64,000 nt of DNA from Algoriphagus limi (lineage in GTDB: Bacteria; Bacteroidota; Bacteroidia; Cytophagales; Cyclobacteriaceae). Below the pieces are notes generated by a model. That model made no database searches and had not been told where the DNA came from. It worked only from the letters and a program-made list of their open reading frames with translations. Location of the stretch: positions 657,677-721,676 of the forward strand of contig NZ_JANWGH010000003.1 in the NCBI RefSeq assembly GCF_024919275.1. The letters are read 5' to 3'. Shown piece by piece: positions 37,114 to 44,794 of this stretch (within the stretch, counting starts at the first letter, position 1; every line of letters starts with the position of its first letter). A program made the position numbers and the translations under genes.

Positions 37114-37734
37114 TTATCCATTTGCGATTTTTTCAGCAGTTATATCCAATACTGTTATGTATTTATTTAGAATAGTTTGACCTGCATTTAAGGGGTCAAG
37201 AGAAAACAATAAATCATATGCAGTATAGCCATGGCATGGAGTTCTTAGCAGTCTTGTACTTAGTGCATCCAATTGTGAACTAGTAGTGCTGGATAAATGT
37301 GCTGCAGAATTTCTAATTGTTTTTAAATCGAACAAGTCAGTCTGTATTGCTCCTAATTCAGAGTTAAAAACATAGCCTTGATGAAAGTAAATTATACTAA
37401 GACGTCTTGTAATCTCTGGGTTTGACCAATCAACATATTTCTGTGTGCCAATAAGTAATTTCTGGGCATGTTCTCGATCAATTGGATTTGCAAATTTTGC
37501 AGGCCTGTTACCTAGAATTGATTGCTCATTCATAAGGTAATCAATGAATGATTCTTCAAGAAACTTTTCCCATGCTATGAATAACTTTAAAAATGAAGAC
37601 TCACTTATAAACTTTCTCAATGAGGCTTGAACTTTGTAGCCACCACTAGTATACCTATTATGAGCATAAGTAATGAATTGTTGACATTCGGCAACGGAGT
37701 TTCTAAAGTTGTCCAAATTCTGCTGAAGTCCCAC
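37114..37734 (-). CDS. HEPN-type putative RNase
   Basis: 206 residues, mostly helical. It carries the HEPN catalytic motif R-x4-H: RNSAAH, Arg141 to His146. The family seems close to the MAE_28990/RiboL-PSP HEPN group, with the helix SSFLKLFIAWEKFLEESFIDYL. HEPN proteins of this type cut RNA and often act as toxins or in phage defence. It lies 2 bp after the DUF262 gene, so the pair is one operon. No transmembrane part or signal. A palindromic attC-like site follows the stop codon. Confidence 0.72.
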   Translation of the reverse strand: MGLQQNLDNFRNSVAECQQFITYAHNRYTSGGYKVQASLRKFISESSFLKLFIAWEKFLEESFIDYLMNEQSILGNRPAKFANPIDREHAQKLLIGTQKYVDWSNPEITRRLSIIYFHQGYVFNSELGAIQTDLFDLKTIRNSAAHLSSTTSSQLDALSTRLLRTPCHGYTAYDLLFSLDPLNAGQTILNKYITVLDITAEKIANG

Positions 37735-37736
37735 GA

Positions 37737-38795
37737 TTATATTGAGTTTAGCAAGTCAATGACATACTCTGCTCTTCTTATTCTTACTTTGGTATCTGTA
37801 GTGGCTCTTCTGCTATCTGTAAGAAATTGTATCTGTTCTACATCAAGTTGTGTTACGTCATCCACTTGAAATAATAGTTCAACCTTTTCAAGTATATTCC
37901 TTGCTTTAGGATAATCACCTGGTGATATACGTTTTTGATCTCGCTCAAAATTTTTAAGACCAAAAATTGTGTGGAATATTGAAGTGAAGAGAGTGTAAAA
38001 AACGTGTATTCTTCTGAACTCAGTTGATTTTAATCCACTAGGGAATATTTGCTGTATAACTTCAATAGTCTCGTCAAATTGCTTTTCTAAAAGCTTTTCA
38101 TCATACGGGAACTCATTCTCATATTTATTGTAGTATGACTTGATCTGTTTCTTTGATTGAATACCTTCACACATCGCAATTATTAAATCAGAAACTAGCG
38201 TAACATCATTCATTCTCAGAATATTCTGAGAGTTGATTATTCCATTTTCTAACCAAAATTCGTTGTACTTATGTGAAATCCTATCTGCAAGGACTTTAAA
38301 TGGTCCAAAGTGATTAGCGTTGATTTTTTCTTGCTCATTCAGTGTCACAGAATATGAGTTTAATCGACTAAAAATGTCGAGTATTTCACTGTCAGACATA
38401 TTTACTAGAAGGTCGGCAGATATCTCATAATTCAATATAAATGACTGGATATCAGGATCAACACTGTCCAATTGACTAAAGTAATAACCGCCATACTTTT
38501 CATTATGCCTTTTGGAAATCTGAAAACCGTCATTCAGGTAAGAAAGTATTGTTCTCAAGCGTTGCTGTCCATCGACAACTTCACGAATTGACTGTCTTGT
38601 TTGAACATTGATCGATTGTCTTATGAACACTTTAGGTATTGGCTTACCTCTTACAATAGTATCCATCAAGTACGACCTTGCATTATCCGTCCATACAGAC
38701 CTTCTTTGGAATTTTGGAGAGAGCACAAGTTGTTTCTTATCATGCCATTCTAGAAAATCATTTATGCTATAAGTTCGGCTGTCAAAATTTTTCAT
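37737..38795 (-). CDS. DUF262 (GmrS/ParB-like) protein
   Basis: 352 residues. The N-terminal DUF262 domain (about 7-170) has the characteristic FQRRSVWT (29-36), the PIPKVFIRQ stretch and DGQQR (75-79). This DGQQR box is shared with GmrS and the DndB/ParB-like fold, where it serves as a nucleotide-handling motif. A helical C-terminal part (about 175-352) lacks the DUF1524 HNH nuclease motif, so this is not a complete GmrSD endonuclease. It is paired with the HEPN gene downstream. The cassette promoter is probably in the repeat at 38816-39262. Confidence 0.85.
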   Translation of the reverse strand: MKNFDSRTYSINDFLEWHDKKQLVLSPKFQRRSVWTDNARSYLMDTIVRGKPIPKVFIRQSINVQTRQSIREVVDGQQRLRTILSYLNDGFQISKRHNEKYGGYYFSQLDSVDPDIQSFILNYEISADLLVNMSDSEILDIFSRLNSYSVTLNEQEKINANHFGPFKVLADRISHKYNEFWLENGIINSQNILRMNDVTLVSDLIIAMCEGIQSKKQIKSYYNKYENEFPYDEKLLEKQFDETIEVIQQIFPSGLKSTEFRRIHVFYTLFTSIFHTIFGLKNFERDQKRISPGDYPKARNILEKVELLFQVDDVTQLDVEQIQFLTDSRRATTDTKVRIRRAEYVIDLLNSI

Positions 38796-38815
38796 TCCTT
38801 ATATTTTAATGCTAC

Positions 38816-39262
38816 ACAACATAATTATTTATGCACTTTTGATACGATTATACATTGATTTTTGATGCATAAATGCACCTTTTTTAATTTTATCTATAAA
38901 TCATCTAATGGACTTTTTACTTTCTCCAATCTCTTTTGGGACATATGCAGGAAGGTCTCTTTCGTTTTACTGCCGTATTCCCGAAAAGGATTCTGAATGT
39001 ATCGTAGATTCACATCTTTCCCTAAGAGGTGGTTGGCTTAACTGCCTTTTGCTTATCAGTGTCTTGACTAAGGATATTGGTTCTTGTATTCATGGTCTAA
39101 AAAGGCGAAAACCCCTATTGATTTAAAAGTCCATTGAAAATAGTGAAATTTTTTAATGCACTAAAAAATTGTGTGATGAATCTTTTACTGCTTTCAGGAT
39201 ATTGCTCTCGCAGTCCTTCTAAGTAGCTGGATTTCAAATTCGAGTCTTTCGATCTTTTTGCC
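38816..39262. repeat. 447-bp direct repeat, copy A (integron-like integrase remnant)
   Basis: Aligns over its whole length, without obvious gaps at the ends, with 47012-47458, also 447 bp. Similarity by eye is roughly 80 percent overall; the block 39085-39183 against 47281-47379 differs at only 2 of 99 positions. On the minus strand the repeat ends in GTTGT; 20 bp later the DUF262 ATG begins, while copy B ends at the same point before a different gene. It contains the integrase remnant 38894-39034 and a TTTATGCAC/ATGCATAAA inverted motif. It lies between a terminator (39327-39358) and the cassette. Confidence 0.85.
38894..39034 (-). pseudogene. C-terminal fragment of a tyrosine recombinase, copy A (dead)
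   Basis: On the minus strand there are 46 in-frame codons and a TAG stop with clear recombinase C-terminus similarity: HLLGKDVNLRYIQ, then SKT, then the ending KVKSPLDDL. The SPLD ending resembles integron integrases and related Bacteroidota recombinases. The normal GH motif is replaced (RE), and the nucleophile Tyr position reads Phe (ETFLH, codon 28). The N-terminal part of the gene is missing. It is parallel to a better-kept copy at 47091-47231. Confidence 0.75.
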
Positions 39263-39288
39263 TTGCTTTGGTTATTAAAATCTTAATG

Positions 39289-39312
39289 GCTGTGAGTGAA
39301 GAAACTCACAGC
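39289..39312. repeat. GTGAGT/ACTCAC hairpin next to copy A
   Basis: GCTGTGAGT and ACTCACAGC pair around GAAGAA. Two similar hairpins lie at the matching end of copy B (47520-47541, 47554-47573). They are not terminators because no T run follows. Confidence 0.6.
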
Positions 39313-39326
39313 GGCTAGCCACCCAA

Positions 39327-39358
39327 AAAAAAGACCCCAAAGGTTGCAAAAACCTTCG
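39327..39358 (-). terminator. Intrinsic terminator of the 39422-44232 operon
   Basis: CCCCAAAGGTT pairs with AACCTTCGGGG around a short A-rich loop; on the minus strand it is followed by eight T. It lies about 65 bp past the stop at 39422. A second small hairpin at 39408-39421 lies even closer to the gene. Confidence 0.8.
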
Positions 39359-39421
39359 GGGGATAAGTATAAACGCTCTTATCAAATTCCTCATAGTATT
39401 ATTCCACTTTTGATAAGTGGA

Positions 39422-40333
39422 CTATATCGGTTTGACTGAAAAATCATATACTTCTTCCAGTTTTTTTAATTCATTAATTAAATAGTATCGATGCGTGTAG
39501 CCTGTCAATATGACAATTCTCTCATTTGTATTATTCTTGATTTGATTGACAATATTATCAACCATAGCCATATTTCTGGTGTCCCAATAACTCATATGTA
39601 CCGGTAGAAATTCTTTTAAATCATCCGATAATTCTTTACTCTTTAAAATTTTTGGGATTTTATGGTAGGCATATTCTTGTCTAACTCTGATAATACTATC
39701 AGCTATTGGATTATTAAAGTCATATGGCGTTTTAGAATTACCAAGGTTAAGGTATTTCTTGGTTACTTCTTGGTATTCATTCATGACCTTGGACTCTTCA
39801 TTGGATAGTACCTTTTCTCGATTTAGCTTATGAGCCATGCCAAGAAGTTTATCCATGTTTTTTCGGTAATTATGTTTAAAGTGAAATCGATCCCTATCTT
39901 CCCATTCATACCCTACAACCTTCGCCTCCGGGTTATGCTCTAAATATCTGAGTGCTACAAAACTTTCTACTTTATTCCCTTTTTGAAAAGAGCTCATAAG
40001 TTGATTTAAAAAATCAGTTCTATTGACCATTCTATTTACAGTCTGTTTGTCGCTTTCATATAAAATAATGGATGGAGATACTTTATTGATGTAGCTATAG
40101 AGATCATCTCTTTTAAAGTTATTGGTTTCAAAATGCATTGATCCAACTACATATACTTCCGTACCGTTATTTTCAATACTATTTTTTTGAGTCTGTCTTA
40201 TTGATACTTCTTGACTGATATAGGTGTTTAGGTCTAAATTATACTTAATTATTCCACCTAAACAAAAGATAATGGTAATTGATATCCAGGCTATAAAGGT
40301 GTATTTCAAATATTTGAAAAACTTTTTTTTCAT
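39422..40333 (-). CDS. TraB/GumN (Tiki)-like putative metallohydrolase
   Basis: 303 residues. An N-terminal membrane helix (about 11-30) acts as anchor or signal. The body has the spaced motifs of the TraB/Tiki/EreA/ChaN superfamily: GSMHFE (64-69), a helix-capping Glu (ILYES, Glu93), RNMAMVDN and GYTH (278-281). These form a metal centre in relatives. Overall similarity is low, so the call rests on motif order. It is the last gene of a four-gene operon; the preceding gene stops 39 bp upstream. Confidence 0.6.
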   Translation of the reverse strand: MKKKFFKYLKYTFIAWISITIIFCLGGIIKYNLDLNTYISQEVSIRQTQKNSIENNGTEVYVVGSMHFETNNFKRDDLYSYINKVSPSIILYESDKQTVNRMVNRTDFLNQLMSSFQKGNKVESFVALRYLEHNPEAKVVGYEWEDRDRFHFKHNYRKNMDKLLGMAHKLNREKVLSNEESKVMNEYQEVTKKYLNLGNSKTPYDFNNPIADSIIRVRQEYAYHKIPKILKSKELSDDLKEFLPVHMSYWDTRNMAMVDNIVNQIKNNTNERIVILTGYTHRYYLINELKKLEEVYDFSVKPI

Positions 40334-40372
40334 GATTATCTTTTAGAATTGGTGACGAACAACTAATAAATC

Positions 40373-41365
40373 CTATTCTTTTACTGTGTATCGTAGATTT
40401 GGCGCATCCAAAATCAAGGTTTTTTCAAGGAATAACTTATTGCCTGTCATTCCTCCTAAATCGCCGCCAATATTAGCGGCTTTTAATACAAAAGCTTGCA
40501 TTTTATTAGGCCATTCCATGTAGGTTACTGTTTTCAGAGGTATCTTAACAGCGCCAAATTGAAACTCGCCATTACTTTCAATATTGTGTGCAGGAACTTT
40601 TCTGCCCCATGACGGGATTTCGAATGATTCCTTTTTTGCATTTGGAACGGCTAATTTCCAAAAGGTGCTTTCTTCAACTATCAATTCAAACATGCTGGAG
40701 CCGGAGTCGTACCATAAACTGGCAGGTTTTTTATTGAGTGTTGCCGAAAGAAATATTTTTCGTCCATCAAAAGTAATTGGGAGATAGTCTGTTTCAACAT
40801 CTGACTTCTGAGGCAATGAATCAAGAAGTGTGATTTTGTTAGATTTAAAATCTATAATTAAAGGATTTTTCTCCATAAAATCATTTCCAATAGAACCTAT
40901 GATATCAACCGCAGTGCTGTCAGACCAATCTATTTTTTTACCCATACTAACAAAACCGAGAGAGCTAGCCGCTACATCTACTGTACCCACTTTTATAGAG
41001 GCTTCAATAGCTCTCAGCTTTCCTTCAATGGTATCAATTTTTATGAGGTTATTATACTTTTCATTGATAGATAGGAAAGGGTTATACTTTAACACGGTAG
41101 AAGGTGTCCCGGTATCAAACTGCATATAGAATGTACGATCAACACCTGGAATACTAACAGGAATTAACATGGCCCCATAAGGATTATGTTTGCCATTATA
41201 AGTATAACCCTCCCATTTAAAGTCGAAAGGTTGTCCAAGGTTGGTAACGCTTAGTTCATTTGGTGGTGCACTCAAGAATTTATTCTTAAAGTAAAAGAAG
41301 CTCATGGTTCCTCCTAAAACTATTAGGATTACTAACCCTAGTAGAATTCTTTTGAATAGTTTCAT
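40373..41365 (-). CDS. Membrane-anchored retropepsin-like aspartic protease
   Basis: 330 residues. One N-terminal membrane helix (about 7-25), then a soluble part. The first catalytic motif is FDTGTPST (Asp84) and the second YDSGSSMF (Asp220), the two-Asp arrangement of pepsin/retropepsin folds. Between them, IIGSIGNDFMEKNPLIIDF matches the hydrophobic segment of bacterial retropepsin-like domains. Its substrate is unknown. It lies 20 bp after the esterase gene, in the same operon. Confidence 0.75.
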   Translation of the reverse strand: MKLFKRILLGLVILIVLGGTMSFFYFKNKFLSAPPNELSVTNLGQPFDFKWEGYTYNGKHNPYGAMLIPVSIPGVDRTFYMQFDTGTPSTVLKYNPFLSINEKYNNLIKIDTIEGKLRAIEASIKVGTVDVAASSLGFVSMGKKIDWSDSTAVDIIGSIGNDFMEKNPLIIDFKSNKITLLDSLPQKSDVETDYLPITFDGRKIFLSATLNKKPASLWYDSGSSMFELIVEESTFWKLAVPNAKKESFEIPSWGRKVPAHNIESNGEFQFGAVKIPLKTVTYMEWPNKMQAFVLKAANIGGDLGGMTGNKLFLEKTLILDAPNLRYTVKE

Positions 41366-41385
41366 GATTTATAATTTTTTAATAT

Positions 41386-43104
41386 TTAAATACTCAATTG
41401 CTTCATTTCCTCAAGCTTAAAAAGCTTGTTTTGGTAGTAGTTGTCAATACAATATTGCTTTGCTTTTTCCCCTTCTTCTTTGGAAATGTTATGCTCTGCA
41501 GATAACGTAGCAATCAAATAATGTAGTTTTAATAAGATTTCTTTGTTACCATCATCATACACCTTATTTGAAGCGGCAAAGTCTCGACTTTGGATTAAAA
41601 TTTCCATTAATGTTTTATGGTCATTTATATTTTTGAAGCAATCGACTACAAAATCAAAGTTTCCAAAATACACCATAGGCTCAACAGTTATGTTAATTTG
41701 ATTAAGGGCCTCTTCAAACTTTAAAGCGCTCGTTTCATATGCTCCAATATGGTAGTAAATATTACCCTGATTCATTGCGTCCACACCTCCTTTTTCTTGA
41801 GTTACCCCATTTGGAAATATCTTGTGTTTTTCTATAAAAGCATATAATGCATCTAGCTGTTTCTTGTCTTTAGTTTCGAAGATTTGACTAAAAAGACTTT
41901 CTACATCACTAAGTGTGTATTCTATATCTAAACCATATAAATCCTTCATATCTTTTGCATAATTGTCTCTTAAGTCATAGAACGTTTTGTACTTTTCTAG
42001 TTGTTTGTAGTCTTTATAGACAAAAGATATAGCATCAAATAGGGCAGGTGGCACAACAGAGTTGTGACCCTTTTCATAAAATTTCTTTTGAAATTGAAGT
42101 TTCGGATTCGGATCCTTATTGTACATGTTTTCATAATCATCACCTGCTTGTATTCTGTCTGGTGAATCATATTTTGCATTGGCTACAAAATAGTAGAAGG
42201 TATCTCCAGCATAGTTTTTCATAGTATTACCCATTCTGGTATCTACATCTTTGTTTTTTCGCTTTCCATAGAAATTGGTAGATATGGATATAAAGCCTCG
42301 AAACGGATTGTCTTCTTCTAAAAATAAGTAGTGATTGTATTCAGCTCCATTAGAGTGACCAATCATGACATTAAATCCAGAGGTGCTATATTCCTCATTG
42401 ATATGTGGTATCAATTCTTGAAACAAGAAGTTTTTGAACTGTTGTCCAGTTTCTTCATATAAAACATCCAGATCTTTATTTCTATTGGATTCTCCATTAT
42501 TACTTCCGTGAACTATTCCCACCAAAATGGTTTCTGGAATAATTCCATAAGGATCACCAGACATGCTTTCTAAATAGTTTTTGGCTACTTCAAAGTTTCT
42601 CCATTCACTATCGGTGATATAAAAAACCGGGTATTTTTTATTTGGGTCGTAGTTGATGGGGAGTACAATTTTAATTTGTCTACCACCACCGATGACATAT
42701 TTGGAAGGTAAAAATTCAACCTGATAATCTAAACCTAAAGCTGTTCCATCAATAGCATTTGACCAACCTTTGATAATAAAAATATTTTTAGATTCTGATG
42801 ATTCTAGCTTTTGGTTTGGATTGTTATTTAGAGTCCTTATGATACCTTCAGAATTCCAATCTCCTTGGGTGAATTTAAATTCAGCTGGATAGGTAAGATC
42901 TACTGTTATGCTTCTTTCATAATCAGAGATTTTTTCCATTTTTAAGGATTTAGGATTCCAGTTTCCTAATACCTCCTGATTACCAGTTATGTAAACTTCG
43001 TCAGTTTTGTTCGGTACAATAACTTTGATTGTTTGTTTTTCCTGACCAAAAACCATTATTGATACCAATAACATGATTTTTAGCACAATTATTCTTTTGT
43101 TCAT
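41386..43104 (-). CDS. Secreted esterase-like alpha/beta hydrolase with CBM20-like domain
   Basis: 572 residues from the ATG at 43104, chosen because MNKRIIVLKIMLLVSIMVFGQ is a standard signal peptide; a longer frame to 43143 has no signal at its start. A starch-binding CBM20-like domain (about 22-97; VYITGNQEVLGNWNPKSLKM) precedes an esterase-D-like fold (about 115-380) with nucleophile elbow IGHSNGA (Ser251). The C-terminal third is helical and repeat-like (TPR-like). It is the second gene of the LuxR operon. An enterobactin-esterase-like reading is also possible. Confidence 0.78.
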   Translation of the reverse strand: MNKRIIVLKIMLLVSIMVFGQEKQTIKVIVPNKTDEVYITGNQEVLGNWNPKSLKMEKISDYERSITVDLTYPAEFKFTQGDWNSEGIIRTLNNNPNQKLESSESKNIFIIKGWSNAIDGTALGLDYQVEFLPSKYVIGGGRQIKIVLPINYDPNKKYPVFYITDSEWRNFEVAKNYLESMSGDPYGIIPETILVGIVHGSNNGESNRNKDLDVLYEETGQQFKNFLFQELIPHINEEYSTSGFNVMIGHSNGAEYNHYLFLEEDNPFRGFISISTNFYGKRKNKDVDTRMGNTMKNYAGDTFYYFVANAKYDSPDRIQAGDDYENMYNKDPNPKLQFQKKFYEKGHNSVVPPALFDAISFVYKDYKQLEKYKTFYDLRDNYAKDMKDLYGLDIEYTLSDVESLFSQIFETKDKKQLDALYAFIEKHKIFPNGVTQEKGGVDAMNQGNIYYHIGAYETSALKFEEALNQINITVEPMVYFGNFDFVVDCFKNINDHKTLMEILIQSRDFAASNKVYDDGNKEILLKLHYLIATLSAEHNISKEEGEKAKQYCIDNYYQNKLFKLEEMKQLSI

Positions 43105-43176
43105 ATTGATTGTGTTTTTGAACAAAAGTATGCGGGGGCTCAAGAAAATTCAGGAAAAACCGAGGTGATTTAAGGG

Positions 43177-44232
43177 CTAATCCCTAGGGTGATTTTTGAA
43201 TTTTTCTATAAATTCTGTACGATTACTCACTTCTAATTTCGCGTATAGATTGCGAATATGAGTTTTTACGGTATTTAAGGAAATAAAGAGTTCTGTTGCG
43301 ATTTCTTTGTTGGTCTTGTTGCCAACCAATAGTTCGGCTACCGTTTCTTCCTGAGAGGTTAGACTAAAATCTATAGGAGCCTGTTGTATAGTTTTAGCTT
43401 GTTTTAATTTTAGTGTCAGGAACAAAATACCGGCAAAAAACAAAAAAGATAAAACGGCCAAACCATAAGTTAACCTTTTAAAGAAAACCAATTCTTCTCT
43501 GGTTTCGGACTTGTAAAGATCATCCAAAAAGTCTTTATACTGCAAAGCATAAAACGAATTATCATAATAGTCGTTTAGTTGGCCTAGTAGTTGAATTAAG
43601 AATTCCGGGTCATCGTTCAAGTCTTTTTTAAAAGCACTTTTAGGTAGACTTCCTAGTAAAATTAAGGTGGTTAGGGGATGTGGTTTTTTTTCAATGACAA
43701 AAGACTTTAATTCCCTAAGATATTGCTCGGCAGTTTGATTGTTTATATTCTGATAGTTAAAATCTGAGAATTCTTGGCGTAGTTTGTCAGTATAGGACCC
43801 ATAGGTTTTCCATTCGTTGTCAATGGGATTGGTATTGCGATTACTGGAAAACCAGAATTTACTATTCCTTTCAAAGACGATAGTATCGTTATTGGAAAAT
43901 ATAAAATTATGAAAGTTTTTAAAGTCCTCCATATCGTATTTTTGCACACCTTCAACATCCTCATCTAAATTGGCATAAATACGGTATAATGCGTGCTTTT
44001 CTGAAAGCAAACTTCCTTCAAAAGAAAAGTATCCTAAACTATCTGTTACGGTAGAAGTTAGTATTTGATCTGGACCTATAGAATTCAATTCATTGAACTT
44101 TAATAGGCATAGATATACTCTTTTGTTTTTTTCCGGAGTGTCTAAATAACCAGATATGGAATATTGCCCAAAACAATAATTACCTATCAAAACTAAAATG
44201 AAAGGTAAAATACGCTTAATATAAATGCTCAT
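43177..44232 (-). CDS. Membrane-anchored LuxR-type transcriptional regulator
   Basis: 351 residues. A signal peptide (about 1-22, YCFGQ) puts the N-terminal part outside; this part opens with a beta-rich SGYLDTPEKNKRVYLC segment like a carboxypeptidase-regulatory fold. A membrane helix follows (about 252-274), then a cytoplasmic LuxR/GerE helix-turn-helix (about 289-351; NKTNKEIATELFISLNTVKTHI). It probably senses a periplasmic signal and controls the operon that follows, starting 72 bp downstream. Unlike NarL-type regulators, it has no receiver domain. Confidence 0.82.
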   Translation of the reverse strand: MSIYIKRILPFILVLIGNYCFGQYSISGYLDTPEKNKRVYLCLLKFNELNSIGPDQILTSTVTDSLGYFSFEGSLLSEKHALYRIYANLDEDVEGVQKYDMEDFKNFHNFIFSNNDTIVFERNSKFWFSSNRNTNPIDNEWKTYGSYTDKLRQEFSDFNYQNINNQTAEQYLRELKSFVIEKKPHPLTTLILLGSLPKSAFKKDLNDDPEFLIQLLGQLNDYYDNSFYALQYKDFLDDLYKSETREELVFFKRLTYGLAVLSFLFFAGILFLTLKLKQAKTIQQAPIDFSLTSQEETVAELLVGNKTNKEIATELFISLNTVKTHIRNLYAKLEVSNRTEFIEKFKNHPRD

Positions 44233-44794
44233 AAAGAAATGTATCTGGATTTTCAGATGATGGTAAAATAATCAAATCATTTGACAATAAAACCGATTGA
44301 GAGCAAGGTTTTTTTGTCAAAATTCCCAATCCAATACTTGGAATAATATCCCTTCCATTCTTCTAACGGTTCAATTTTCATTTTTACCTAATCTGTGTTT
44401 TTGCTTCTTTTGACAATTCTGAATATTTAACCTAATGATTGCAGTTTTCATTTTTCCTGCTTTAAAATAGATTTATGTCTGTCGTCCCTTGCATCAAAAG
44501 CGGGGTTGCTCTTGATTGATCATTAAGTCCTTTCCAATACATTCCACGCTTTTCTTACCGTCGAACCTTTCTCACCTTGTAATGCAATATGAAATATCCT
44601 TGAAAGTAGTGCAGCCTTATCAAGTCCTCACCGGCTTCCAGACCAAGCTGCGCTGTGAAGATATCTGTTGAGAAATCAGGCATGTCTAAAAGGCGAGTAA
44701 GTTTCAGAAGGTGCCCTGAAATGGGCGCCTTTGGTTATTGTTTGCTGAAGTCTAGTGCTTACCTAAGTCTCAGCGGTTGCACACCTGATCGAAC
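44233..44794. other. Gene-free 560-bp stretch in the cassette region
   Basis: No convincing gene. A hairpin with GGTGCCC and GGGCGCC arms (44711-44730) has no T run. On the minus strand AACCGTTAGAA (44362-44376 region) resembles the CGTTAG ends of the two attC-like sites but has no palindrome, so it is a weak candidate only. The rest is AT-rich, and the plus-strand frame 44655-44843 looks accidental. Confidence 0.5.

Larger units (their letters stand above)
38796..39421. other. Gene-free 625-bp stretch between two cassettes
   Basis: Holds, from left to right, 20 bp of leader before the DUF262 gene, the 447-bp repeat copy A with its integrase remnant, a hairpin at 39289-39312 and the terminator at 39327-39358. 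The plus-strand reading frame 38908-39126 lies antisense to the integrase remnant and is not considered real. Confidence 0.7.

Noticed and set aside
37737..38795. Complete GmrSD-type restriction endonuclease
   Set aside because: The DUF1524 HNH motif is not present in the C-terminal part, only the DUF262 half.
38908..39126. 72-residue plus-strand frame within repeat copy A
   Set aside because: Antisense to the integrase remnant, and not kept in copy B; no family similarity.
44362..44376. CCGTTAG on the minus strand as a third attC-like end
   Set aside because: Core fits loosely, but no palindrome lies next to it; mentioned only as a weak candidate.
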